Of a DNA stretch of 16,956 nt, positions 1-10,399 are shown one piece after another. The number at the start of each line of letters is the position of its first letter. Position 1 is the stretch's first letter. The translations under genes and the position numbers were made by a program. Under the pieces are notes generated by a model, which did not search any database, had not been told where the DNA came from, and worked only from the letters and a program-made list of their open reading frames with translations. Source of the stretch: Jimgerdemannia flammicorona (lineage: Eukaryota; Mucoromycota; Endogonomycetes; Endogonales; Endogonaceae); contig RBNI01002985.1 of NCBI GenBank assembly GCA_003990745.1, positions 1 to 16,956 on the forward strand, written 5' to 3'.

Positions 1-4
1 TTTT

Positions 5-199
5 ATAGTCACTCAGACTCCTTCCTTTATTAATACACCCATTTATCCTCTATAAAATACACTGTGCCCACCCCTATCTGATCCCTCTAGAGGGCTCTCC
101 CCTCTCTTCCACCTTCTCTCAATAAAAGACCACTTTGTCATTTATTATCACCACCCACCCACCACTCTGCTCACAGATCCCTTCCACCAGATGGTGATG
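5..199 (-). other. LINE 3' untranslated region with G-rich motif and poly(A) signal
   Basis: Downstream of the ORF2 stop, the minus strand carries a G-rich motif GGTGGGTGGGTGG (163-151) and AATAAA (31-26). The latter is about 22 nt before TAAAA at the window edge, which I read as the beginning of the element's poly(A) tail. G-rich tracts in the 3' UTR are known from mammalian L1. Whether this one folds is not shown. Confidence 0.6.
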
Positions 200-3100
200 T
201 CACCCACTCTGGAGACTCCAACCAACCCACCACTCTGTCAGCAAATCTCCCATCAACTTCTCCCATCTTAATAACTTTTTTTATATACCTATCTATTGCC
301 CTTCCTCAAAAACAAAGAGCTAATATCCAGCCAGCTCTATCTATATAGCTAAAACCCACTCTACCATGAGCTATCTATTGTCCACACCATTCACTAACCA
401 AGATTTCAGATCCTCCCAGTAGTCTCTCTCTCCATCTGACCTCCTTTTTACACCTAGCTGGTCTCTTACCACTATCCAAAAGTCTTCTATAACCTCACAC
501 TCTCCCAGCCAATGTTCTGGTATCTATACAAATTCCCCAACTTGCTCTATATTGTAGCACTCCTTACAATCTAATTGTCCACCCTCTACCAGATGACCAG
601 TACAGAAATTCAACATGACATTTCTCTGCAGCATCTGTCACCATATCACTCAGAACTTGGGAGGAAGCCACCCCCATATCTCAGTACTCCATAATCAGAC
701 TCCTGCCCAGTCTCACTTCTCACTAATCCTCATGGCCTGCCAACTACTTGGCCAAAGATCCTGACAAAATCTCTGCTGATACTTCACTCTATCACCAATA
801 CTAAACTCAGCAAGTAAAATACCCCCTAAAAACAGTCTGTCTCATCACTATATAGCTGAATCTCCCCCTCATTGCTTCACCAGTATAGACCTATTTGGTG
901 TGCTCTATCTACCCCCCCACTAGAAGTCCTTATACTAAAGACCTTGGCTCTCATCCAGATCCACCAGAGATAGCAAATCTCCTAAAGATCCTCATGGAGA
1001 GAATCTCATCTCCTACACTTTCTGCATCAGTAGTACCCAACCTCCTCCCTGCAGTTCAACAGTCCTTTTCAATCACCAAGCTTACAGACAGTGCAGCCTC
1101 TTAGGAAAATCCACTAGTCCTAGCTCTCCCTAAACCACTGGTATTGCAAGAGTGTCCCAACTGATCTGAGATTACCTCTCTGTCCAAATCTAATCTCTAG
1201 CCAGTTTCATTAGTCTCTTCACCACCAAAGCTAGAAAGTTCAAATGATAAGTAATATACTATAGCTTGGGAAACCAGTAGATATTCAGGATCGATATCTG
1301 GTGTAGTGACCTCTCTACCCTCTAAGAGCCTCCCCCCAAATGGCCACCCTCCTCTCCTATCACATCTATGGTAAGACAGAACCATATATAGAAAGGAAGA
1401 TATCCAGATACTACACCACCTCTCTTGTAGGAACAATTGTTCCAATGATGTCTCCTCTCACTAGCTCATTCTCTAGCACTATTGTCTCACACTTATACTA
1501 GTTGAGTTTTGCCCCAGAGTATGTCTCACACCATTCCACTATCTCCTTAAGTACCTCAACATCTACCACTGAGCCAAGTCCAACCACTATATCATCTGCA
1601 AAGACCCCCACCTTCTACACCACACTATATATAGATAGCCCTGCTACCTTTTGTTATATCCTATTTATCAAAGGTTCTAATGAAAGAGCATAAAGAATAG
1701 GAGACAGTAGATCTCCCTGAGGAACTCCTCTTCCTAAGGGAAATGCCAGACCTTGGTAACCATTACACATTAGTACTGCCCTACTGCCCTCCAACAGATT
1801 CAACATAGAAGCTTAAAATCATGAGAGAACACCAATTCTATCCAGTACCTTGCTCTGCCACATCTGCCAAATGCAGTTATAGGCCTTCTCCTGGTCTAAA
1901 AAGACCAGTCTTCCATCCAATCCACAAGCCCATACCTCTTCAATAATGCTATGAACCCAGGCTGTCCCATCTCTAATAAGTCTGCCACCTACAAAGCTCT
2001 GCTGCTTCTTACCCAGCACCTGTTGGGCAACCTTCTGTAGCCTCACAACAATCACCTTAGTCACCATCTTCCTGTCCATATCCAAAAGTATGATCAGCCT
2101 CCAGTTCTTCCAGTCCTCTCTTCTCTTCTTGTCTTTGTACAACAATACCACCAACCTCAAGTCCTACTCACCAACTCACTTACCCTTCAGAAGAACATGG
2201 TCACAGAGGGCTGCCATCTCTCCTAACACTCCAGGGACCTTCACTATCTTCTTCCAAAAGTCCCAAGATAACCCATCCTCTCCTAGTACTGTCTCAAGCT
2301 TAGTTGCTGCAAGGACTCTCTGGATCTCCTCCTCCTGAACTGATAGGATCAAGTCACCAAGACCCTCTACTTGTGGTAGTTCCCAATCCTCCAGCATGTC
2401 TCCAATCACCTCTTCATCTGCACCCCCTTTCTTCTCACTTTACAGACCTCTCTACCTCTCCTTCAGTACCCCCAAGATCTGTTACATACCATGCACCATT
2501 TCCTCTTCAGTATTAAGGACTCCATCCTATCGATATTGCACCCTCCTAGCCTAGAGGAGCCTTGACAAGTACCAAGTAGGTCTCTCTTCCTCCTCAAGCC
2601 CCTGCCATCTCAGCCTAGCTGCCATCTCTTTTATACATATCTCCTCCTCCTCTCTCAGTATTATTGCAGCTCTACTACCTCCAATCTCACACACTCTAAC
2701 CTCCAATCACCCACCTCTCCAGAAGATATCAAATCTGCCCATTCTATCTGTAATCTAATCAACTGAATTGAGGCACACCTTGCTCTTTTCCTTCTCTGCC
2801 TCCCAGCATCCCTATCCACCCCTCTCCAGTAAACCCTCACAGCCTCTTTCAACTTCATCTACTGGACACCCACTGATAAATCTTCATGTATCCAGCTAGC
2901 AATCTTCACTTGGATGTCCTCTACCCACAGGTCCCACAATACTTTCTTAGCCAGCAGAGAGGAGTTAAGGCACTAATGTCTGGGCCCATCTCCACTTCTC
3001 CCAAACTGTCTCTACCCAAATAGCCCCCAGTGATCAGACCATGGGCACCACTCTACCTCCAGAGTCTTCCAGATATCTATGCCCCAGCATTTGGCTATCA

Positions 3101-3710
3101 GAATCCAGTCAACCTGTATTCCCAGTCCATTCACTCAGTGTGTGTAGACCCACTTTTTTCCCCACCATGATCTGTTTATATCCCCTAAGGAGCAAAGGTT
3201 CTCCACCTCCTTCCAAGCATCCAGACCACTACTCCTCCTACCCACACTCCTCTCTCCATCAGTTCTATCCAACTGAGGATTCTGCACCATATTAAAGTCA
3301 CCTCCCAGAACATCTACTCCTTTTTCCAAGAGAATTCCCTCCTTCAAAAGATCTCTAATTCATACAATCTACTCACTCCTAGCTGTAGGATAGTAGCAAG
3401 AGCCTACTCTCACTGGCTCTCACCCAGGTCGATGTCATTCTCTCCAGACCAAACAGTCCTCCCAGCTCCTGATTCCATCCAAATCTCCTCTATCTCTCCT
3501 CACCAGAATTGCCACTTTGCTAATCTAAGCCATAGCCCCTCCCCATTCTCTAGTCCACTCCACCTGGTCCTCTTCATCCTTACACTATACATCCTGCAGT
3601 AGAAAGAGATCAGCCTCCAATCCCTTAAGCTAAGTAAAAATGTTCTTATGCTGCCCAGATCCTCTTAACCTATTCACATTCAGTGAGAAATTGTTAGTTG
3701 TACTGTTCAT
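200..3710 (-). pseudogene. LINE ORF2: endonuclease, reverse transcriptase and CCHC finger, broken
   Basis: ORF2 would nick target DNA and copy the element RNA at the nick. Starting at the ATG at 3710, the APE-type endonuclease runs to about 3010: LNVNRL near the start, LLQD in place of the usual LQE, GGDFNMVQN near 3290, and the terminal SDH at 3038-3030. RT follows: a fingers region with GEDGLSW near 2280, a block with NWRLIILL and SFVGGR (2160-1980), motif A FLDQEKAYN with Asn where the second Asp is usual, GRGVPQGDLLSP near 1720, and an intact FADD near 1600. A C-terminal zinc finger keeps its Cys (568, 559), His (514) and Cys (499) codons and is followed by EVIEDFW. The same frame stops at 200. 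Three frames are used in turn, with many TAG/TAA/TGA, so no active protein is possible. Its length of about 1170 codons is normal for L1-type ORF2. Confidence 0.85.
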
Positions 3711-3741
3711 AAGAAATAATGTTAATTATCAAGCCTATCCT

Positions 3742-5656
3742 TTATAAATCTGCATTCAACCTCTTCTGTACCAAGTCTAAGTTACATTCAGCAGCCAGTT
3801 CCTCCTCTTCAGCTGTCTTTGCCTCCAGCCCAATCAGAAGCTCAGCCATCTCCCCATTCTCTTTCTTCTCAAAGTCCTTATAATACTCCAAGCATGCCTT
3901 CTGCCAGAGTTGCAAACCATGCTGCTCTGCCCAACAGTAGGCAGCCTGCTCCCCAGCAATAACTGCCAGCTTAGCCTTCCTCTCCTCATCAATCTCATAT
4001 CCCTCCTTCTCTAGGAAAATAGCAAGTACCTCTGCCTTCAGTGCCTTCACTACTCTATATGCTCCTCACTTATTACTCTTAGGTCCACTTCTCCCAACTT
4101 CTCAGCTGTAAGGTTATTTATCACCTAGCTCATCCCAGCAGATTTCCCACCTCCTTCCCTCCTGGTGTCCCCAGCCTTTTTGCATCCAGCATCATAGTAT
4201 CTGCCCCTACACTTGTAGCCTTATCCCACCCCTCCTCTGGGACATCCACCAGCTCATCCTCACCAACTGCCACCACCTGTCCTCTCTTTGCTATGTCAGG
4301 AACTCCAAAGTATACTCACTGAGTACCCTGCATCAGCTCATCCTTAGCTACCCAATCTCTCACAGCAGGACCTTGTCTGACCAGAGGGAGAGTATCTTCC
4401 AAGACTGGCTCCCAGACCTTGAATGTACCATCAGCAAACAGATCTTTGTGCAGTGTCTTCTTGGCTCCATCCAGATCCTCCTCTATATCTCCTCCTCTCT
4501 TACTAGCCCAGACACTCACCTCTATACCCCCAGACTTCTCAGTGCCCCCAGAGTTTCTCTTTACCCCTCCTTCTATGCTTGCCAGCAGCTCTCTCTGCTT
4601 CTTGCATCCTTGAGCTCTCTCCCACTGCCTCTTTTTAGTGTGAATATATTTCCCATCTACAATCTCTAAATATATTGACTCTACATACAACTTCCAGGTC
4701 TTTGCCCTCTGCTCTACTGCTCTACTCATATCTTCTAGAGCCTCCAACAAGTCCTCTTCCTTCTCTTCACTCCCTTTTACCCTCAACACCTTATAGATAA
4801 AAGGCCCTCATATTATTACTAAAGGCCAGTCACTCATTTTTCCCATGGCCTCTCTCCCAGCCAGTCTAATCCTAATATCCATGTCTCCTGTCCTGAAAGT
4901 GGTCCCCTTCTATATCTGGAAACTGATATCAACTATGTCACCATACTTTGCCATCACCTCCTCTACCCTCCTCCTAGTCTCAACCTTTATCACCATAGGC
5001 ACTCCCTTTACCAGTAACTAAACTACTCTGGGGTCCCACCTCAAATACTATACCATAGGGACCACCACCTCACCAATAGCCACTCCAGATTTCAATGCTT
5101 CCTCCAGTGGACCTACCTCCTCAAAACCCACTTCAACTCTCTCCAGTCTCTTCAGGAACTTCATTAAGGCAGCTCCAGCCATCTGCTCTGAGATAATCCC
5201 TAGAACTATTCTTACCATCACAGCCAAGCCCTGGAAGCACAAGGTTGCTACAAACTCTGAGATCAACTTCTTGAGTAATAGTGCCACTGTCAGCCCCATC
5301 ACACCATCAGCCAGATCTCCCTTCCACTTTGGGCCCATCTGCTCAGCCCTCTCATCAACAGTCATATCTGGATTTTTTTCCAGATTCCCAATTATACCAC
5401 TATTAGCAGTTCTATCTCTACTCTCATCAGCTACTCCACTAGCCCTTCCTTCTGCTAGCTGAGGTCCAGCACCTCCAACTTCTCCTTCTTTCTGCTTCCT
5501 CTTCCCTCTTGCCTGCCCATTATAAGCTCCTACTGGCCAACCCCCAGCCTTCAGTATGTCTGTAAAGCTCCTCTCCTTCTGCCCTCCAGCCCCTCCACCA
5601 GTATCACTTCTACTGCCCAAGCTGTCCTGCCTACTCAGACCACTGAAAGATCCCAT
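3742..5656 (-). pseudogene. LINE ORF1 (Gag-like nucleic-acid-binding protein), broken
   Basis: The ATG at 5656 opens one frame that reads to about 4140 through several stops (including one at 5048 and one at 4316). A shift of frame then leads into a 102-codon piece (4050-3742). The N-terminal third is Gly/Ser/Lys-rich. Around 5010-4800 a segment containing LLVKGVPMVIK, KYGDIVDI and RTGDMDIRIRL resembles the RRM-like fold of many LINE ORF1 proteins. A charged, helical, probably coiled-coil part (EEKEEDLLEALEDM) follows near 4770. I see no CCHC knuckle. The C-terminal piece is assigned to ORF1 because it stops only 31 nt before the ORF2 start. ORF1 proteins coat the LINE RNA and form the retrotransposition particle with ORF2 protein. 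The internal stops are mostly TAG at plausible Gln positions, consistent with C-to-T decay. The RRM reading is inference from sequence pattern only. Confidence 0.7.
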
Positions 5657-5807
5657 CCCAAGTCCATACCCTTATCTAACATATTGCCAGTTGAAGGCCC
5701 CAGGTCTACCTAACCTAGTATATATGTCTGCTTACTCATTAGTTACTATAACCTTAGTATCTTTCTCCAATAAATGGGTCAAAAGTATATTTTGAAGTTT
5801 GTATTAC

Positions 5808-7870
5808 ATGAGTGATAGTGGAGAAAGGTACCAAGATTGGTTGCCTCCTCTGCCCCTCATAAATATCTATAGCCTAGTATCTCTCTACTTCATAGAAGTC
5901 TGATAGAATGCCCTAAACATACTTAGTAAAACCTACTAAATTAGATAAATCTCAAGCTACTACTAGATTGGCTGCCTCTTAGAAGATATAGTTGAATACT
6001 ATCATGAAACAGATATTACTTAGATATTCCAACACTAGAAACTCATTGTCTGCAAATACTGAGAACTCTTCTATGAGTACAGTATCTTTATTCCCTACCT
6101 CTGAGTTACTATTACTGAAATGATTACTACCCTGTCTTATGGCCAAATTGATGATATGGTATAAGAACTCAATCACAAGTATATTGAGTACATTCAAACT
6201 ACAGACAGAACCTTCTTATATATAACCCAATGACTATATTCTGCAAATGCCCCAACTCAGATATATCATGAAGAATATCTATGATATAATTTAGTTTGAT
6301 AATGATGAAGCAGAAGATAATGATCCCTCTGATGCTGACATGATTTTAGCCAAAGATCTCTGCCAGCCCTGATTATCCTGCCAACCTTATCAATAAACTT
6401 ATAATAGTTATAACTACCTATGAGACCTATTGGGATAATGACTACTAGTATGAGTACCAATCTGTATTCATACTTAATTACTTCAACTATAATGAGAAAA
6501 CTAAAGAATATAACCTATACATCCAGACAACTCTTAAGATCAAATCAACAACTTTATCACCTAAGTATAAGTGATATGAAGCATAACTACTAGCTTACTA
6601 CAACCTAGCAATATATAGTACCATAACCTATAGAAGGTATGCAAACAGCAAATCTGATGAAAGCAAAGATGATATACTCCTCCTTTATCTACCAACTCTA
6701 TACCCAGTATACAAGACAGATGATGCTATCCTGTAAGATAGTGACAAGGTCCCAATGTATTATTATCTGAGTAAACAGAGAGAAGTAATTCAAGAACCAC
6801 TCTTTCTAGATAACTACTTTATTAGAGATAATATTATCAATAGTGATATCATCAAAGACTACTCAGACAGTATCTAAATTTATAGATAGCTTAGTAGTTA
6901 TTAATATAGTTAGATTAGCCTTATATAATATGACTGTATACTAACTCAGCAGTCAGATGATCTCTTGATATATCAGTTTACACTTGTACTATATAACTAC
7001 ATTCTGACTCAGTAAGGCACTAAATACTATATCTATATCTAGTATAGTCTAGATAGTCTTCTATTAGTATAAATATCCTCTCTTCTAGACCTCAGAATCT
7101 TAGACTCAAACAATCCAAATACATAACTCCTAAATACTTCCCTACAATATTCCTTTACACAACTACTCCTAGTATAGTAATATCATAAATAGCAAATAAA
7201 CCTATTTATTAACCTACAAACTACTCTTAAGTAAATCTATACCCTATTAGATTCTACTCTTAACCACATCATAAAATTTCCTAATTGGGTATTGTCTATA
7301 GTGATACACCAATTCAATTAAGCTGATCTTAGTTTCTTAAACTTTCTAAAATATGAAAAATCCTGAACATCCAGAACAAGTCCAAAAAAGAACTTTGGTT
7401 GAGACATCAATCTAATCTAGAAATCAATAAGTGTAAAGGATGTACTCTATATGAAATTGATCTTGACCTAAAGAAAACAGTCTTCTAGAATATCCAGAAC
7501 TTCCAGAAAACTCTTTCAGAACTATATAATAATAGTTTAATTAGTAACTCTCTTATACTATATTATTGCCAAAAGACTATATTTCTTTTTTGTATACAAC
7601 TCTAAGTTCTTGATTATCTCTATGAGATATTCTCTGAAAATATTGCCAATCTGATTAATAAATATTAAAGTGATATTATCTTTTAAGTAGTCTAGTATAC
7701 AGCTCTTTAGTTTGATAAATATCTGGAGTTTAGTATAGAATTAAATAAATAGGTTCTGATAAAGAAGGGAAGAATATAATAGTTTATTATATAGTAACAA
7801 GCTACTGGAAATTATAATAGAATTTCTAATAGAAATATCAATAAAAGTTCTAGTAGAACTTATAATAAAA
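5808..7870 (+). pseudogene. Unidentified protein fossil, saturated with Gln-to-stop changes
   Basis: I do not recognise this protein. An ATG at 5808 begins a reading (MSDSGERYQDWLPPLPLINI) that stays coherent in one frame to about 6290. It then moves through a short acidic piece (DNDEAEDNDPSDAD, near 6298) into a second frame followed from about 6350 to 7330 (for example NYFNYNEKTKEYNLYIQTT near 6475). A third frame runs from about 7345 to 7870 (KKELWLRHQSNLEINKCKG), ending in a Ser/Asn/Arg-rich tail (NYNRISNRNINKSSSRTYN). The interrupting codons are almost all TAA or TAG, as expected if CAA/CAG were mutated, plus a few TGA. The length of about 680 codons, helical-looking middle and basic low-complexity tail would suit a Gag or another transposon protein, but no zinc knuckle or catalytic motif survives. 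A dead host gene is equally possible. That it was once coding is moderately supported; its function is unknown. Confidence 0.45.
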
Positions 7871-7879
7871 TTTCTAATA

Positions 7880-8930
7880 TAGTAGTTATATATATCATAT
7901 AGTATAACTATATATAGATATATATATCCAGTATACTATATTTAGTCATAGCTCTAAATCTGTATATATAAATACTCTCTATACTGAGTATATTATAACC
8001 TCAGCTCTACTGTTCCTTATTAAGAATAAAGAAGTATTCTTATCTAAAACTCCTAAACTCAACTTGTTAATGATTCAAGTCTGATTTATTTAGAATATAA
8101 GTATAGTACTTCTACTTAATACAAGAATCTAAAAGTGATACTTAGACTATGTCTCTGTAATAAGTAGAAAAATATAGTATTTTCTTATAGAACTAAGGAC
8201 TGATAGTCATTTTAATTATCTGAAATATGTATATTAATTTTATCAGTATATAGTTTTATTACAACTTTACTTATATATATTATAATATATATTTATTAAA
8301 ATTCTTATTATTATATATCTCAATAATGTAGCTTATATATAACTATATTATCTTTGAGTTATATTACTTGATATATAAATATATACTATCTGAAATAATA
8401 AATAATACTCTTTTTTCCTCTACTCTATATTTTCAACTAAGTTATAATAAAGATTATGAGCTTCACTTAGTAGCTAGTAAGAAATACCTCTTTAAGACTA
8501 TATACTACTCTATACTAAGATATTATAACTGACAAATTAAAGAGCTAGTATAAATATATTAATTACAGTAGATACTGATATATACTCTCAGAACAGATAT
8601 AATAGTTATAGTTCCTACAGTTAGTATAAATACAGTTAAGAGATCAATTCCTATCTAGTTCTTTCTCCACTATCATACTAGTTACTAAGTTGGTAGATAA
8701 TCTTTTAAGTTCTCTTTTCTCTACTTTTATCCCCTTTACCTTAAGTTGGTTTGCTGTACCTACAAGAGCATAGTGAGAGAGAGATAATGGTGATGAGTTG
8801 TCTCTTTATTAGTATCAGATTAATGTTTTTTCTACTTTTTCATAGTCTCTAGTATCTCTGGCTATATCTAGAATATACTTGTTTTTGTATAATATCTTCT
8901 TCCTTTTGTTATTACTAATAAGATATCATC
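7880..8930. other. AT-rich stretch with no recognisable gene
   Basis: This kilobase is dominated by TA steps and short AT palindromes (for example around 7880-7940 and 8255-8300). Short open segments exist on the plus strand (around 8000-8220 and 8450-8650), but none gives a motif or a clearly preferred frame. It may be the mutated middle of a larger element that includes the fossils on either side. I cannot support a specific feature. Confidence 0.5.
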
Positions 8931-9193
8931 TTAGTATATCACAGGCTATATAGGGTATCAGCTGATCTTAGATATCAAGTACTAGTATAGGTTACCTACA
9001 GATCCTTAGTACCTATGATGAAGCTTTCTGGACTTTGGTGAGCTTCTTGACAAGCATAATGCTGGCATAGATAAAGATAATAGATTATATTCTAAGATAA
9101 ACAAAATATACCCCAGTATGAATAATAAGTACTAAGCTGTGAACAATGTGCACCAAGCCATGAATAAATTATATTAGTTTTGTGAAACCAAAG

Positions 9194-9300
9194 AGCAGTA
9201 GACTATAGATAGGCTGTAGACTATAAAGGTGCACAAAATTAAGAAGCAGATTATAAATAGGCTGTACTAGACTATAAAGATATATAAAATCAAGAAGTAG
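9194..9300 (+). repeat. Two copies of a ~50-bp tandem repeat plus a partial third
   Basis: A unit starting AGCAGTAGACTATAGATAGG (9194-9243) is repeated with a 2-base insertion and several transitions at 9244-9294, and a third copy begins at 9295. The two full units share the middle words TAGACTATAAAG and ACAAAAT/ATAAAAT. It lies inside the unidentified gene fossil and encodes repeated TIK and KIKKQ-like segments, so it may be an internal protein repeat. Confidence 0.6.
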
Positions 9301-9407
9301 ACTATATTATATATATCTGAACAAGATCATTACTTCTAACTTTAATAAGAGAACAGCTAAATAATAAATAACTATGTAAGATCAAGATAAAGATAGAATT
9401 GGTGAAT

Positions 9408-9461
9408 AAGATAGAGATAGTAAACAAGATAGAGATAGTAAACAAGATAGAGATAATGAAT
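9408..9461 (+). repeat. 18-bp tandem repeat, three copies, encoding DRDSKQ
   Basis: AAGATAGAGATAGTAAAC occurs exactly at 9408-9425 and 9426-9443, and with three changes at 9444-9461. A more diverged partial copy precedes it (9384-9407). In the frame shared with the downstream blocks it reads DRDSKQ, DRDSKQ, DRDNE, a charged low-complexity linker. Two exact copies in otherwise heavily mutated DNA suggest recent expansion or gene conversion. Confidence 0.8.
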
Positions 9462-9478
9462 GACTTGAGCTTATAATT

Positions 9479-9586
9479 CAAGATAATGAGGTGTTTCTAT
9501 ACAGTAAGGTACTTTCAGATAATAAGGTACTTCTAGATGATAAGATACTTCTAGATGACAAGATATTTCAGAACAATGATGTAGAG
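9479..9586 (+). repeat. 18-bp tandem repeat, six degenerate copies, LDDKIL-type hexapeptide
   Basis: Six consecutive 18-bp units (starting at 9479, 9497, 9515, 9533, 9551 and 9569) translate in one open frame as QDNEVF, LYSKVL, SDNKVL, LDDKIL, LDDKIF and QNNDVE. The conserved pattern is a hydrophobic residue, two polar/acidic residues, Lys and two hydrophobic residues. It differs in sequence from the adjacent DRDSKQ array but has the same period. The last unit is the most diverged. Confidence 0.75.
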
Positions 9587-9937
9587 GCTTATTTGGTCAG
9601 ATATATAGAATAGATGGTTAAGTAAGATAGGAAAAGAAATAGATAAGTTATTTTTGAAAATGAGTTCATGAATTATAGTTTGTATATATATTATATAGTT
9701 TATTTATGAATTTTTATATTATAATTTAGTAGATCTATAGGTATCAGCAACCTCTGCAAGAAATATAAGATTCATAAAGTAATCTAGAAGCTTACAGTAA
9801 ATATACTTCTTCAATATCTTTTCCTTAAAGATCTTTTTTCAAAGTATGATGGTAATCTGAAAATAGATATTATTATTAAAATTTTGAAAGACATGGGCTT
9901 AAAGGCCAAAGACAGCAATAGTTCAATTTATACTATA

Positions 9938-10018
9938 GTAAGTATTTTATTTATATTATATATATATTTATTTAGCAGTTTATAAACTTAACCATTTTTA
10001 TTTTTATTGAAAAAATAG
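9938..10018 (+). other. Putative fossil spliceosomal intron (81 nt, GT-AG)
   Basis: The tract begins GTAAGT and ends AATAG. It has CTTAAC, a good fungal branch-point match, about 30 nt before the acceptor, with a T-rich stretch between. It carries TAA, TAA and TAG in the reading frame, whereas the flanking blocks join in phase 0 into one coherent reading. A weaker candidate intron, 9682-9729 (GTATAT to TTTAG), would join the repeat-bearing block to the 9730 block in frame. A further GTAAGT donor sits at 10349. Confidence 0.45.
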
Positions 10019-10399
10019 CTATACTATCAAATTATAATCTGTTATTTCTATATTTGTAAAGTCTTTGATAAAACGTTTGATCAAATCTTCTCTAACATAG
10101 ACCAGATAAGATCTATAGCTCTAAAAGATCTTGCTCATGCTTACCAACAAGCAGTACAATATTTATAAGTCTGGAATAATTTTATTTATCTGAAGGATAA
10201 TAAGAATGAGCTCAGTAACCTATTCTATAGTAATTACATAAAGTAACTACTCTATTTCATATTTTTTAAATAGAAACCTTAGTTTATAAATATGTTTCAA
10301 AAAGATGAAAATATTAACTATTATATAGTTACTGTTATTTATATATTTGTAAGTATATTTTCAAGTTTATAGATTTATATTTATCAGTATATATATATT

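Larger units (their letters stand above)
1..5700 (-). mobile_element. Near full-length, degraded non-LTR retrotransposon (LINE, L1/Tx1-like)
   Basis: Read on the minus strand this is a two-ORF LINE: ORF1 (5656-3742), a 31-nt gap, then ORF2 (3710-200) with endonuclease, reverse transcriptase and a C-terminal CCHC finger, then a 3' UTR ending in AATAAA (31-26) about 22 nt before an A-run at the window edge. The RT signatures DQEKA, GRGVPQGD and FADD, with no RNase H that I can see, fit the L1/Tx1 side of LINEs better than the Tad/Jockey side. The coding strand is strongly purine-rich. Only about three CpG dinucleotides remain in 5.7 kb. Frameshifts and TAG/TGA stops are scattered throughout, so it is inactive. 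The 5' boundary near 5.7-5.8 kb is estimated from the change into AT-rich sequence. No target-site duplication can be tested because the 3' end touches the window edge. Confidence 0.88.
8945..10348 (+). pseudogene. Unidentified multi-exon gene fossil, truncated by an LTR element
   Basis: I do not recognise the product. The first coherent block (about 8958-9335) contains SFLDFGELLDKHNAGIDKDN and a Lys/Gln/Ile-rich helical stretch. It is preceded by TACTAAT (8913) and CTTAG/CACAG, which could be an intron's branch point and acceptor. A second block (9410-9680) holds DRDSKQ and LDDKIL-type hexapeptide repeats. A third (9730-9937, near LKDLFSKYDGNLKIDIIIK) ends at GTAAGT. A fourth (10019-10348) contains TFDQIFSNIDQIRSIALKDL and AHAYQQAVQYL and ends at another GTAAGT. 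Both GTAAGT donors fall in the same phase (0), and the frame is maintained from 9479 to 10348. In-frame stops are TAA/TAG at likely Gln codons, and TGATGA near 9016. The next exon is missing because a mutated LTR begins near 10400. Introns argue for a cellular gene or an intron-bearing DNA transposon rather than a retroelement. Confidence 0.45.

Noticed and set aside
895..5795. Several plus-strand open frames of 60-100 codons, Pro/Ser/Leu-rich
   Set aside because: They are the pyrimidine-rich complement of the LINE coding strand. The minus strand carries endonuclease, RT and zinc-finger motifs.
5979..6460. Two minus-strand open frames (72 and 64 codons)
   Set aside because: They lie antisense to a more coherent plus-strand fossil and show no motif. 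Their Ile/Leu/Val-rich composition follows from the AT-rich complement.
9408..9586. CRISPR-like array
   Set aside because: The 18-bp units are directly adjacent with no spacers, and the context is eukaryotic transposon DNA.
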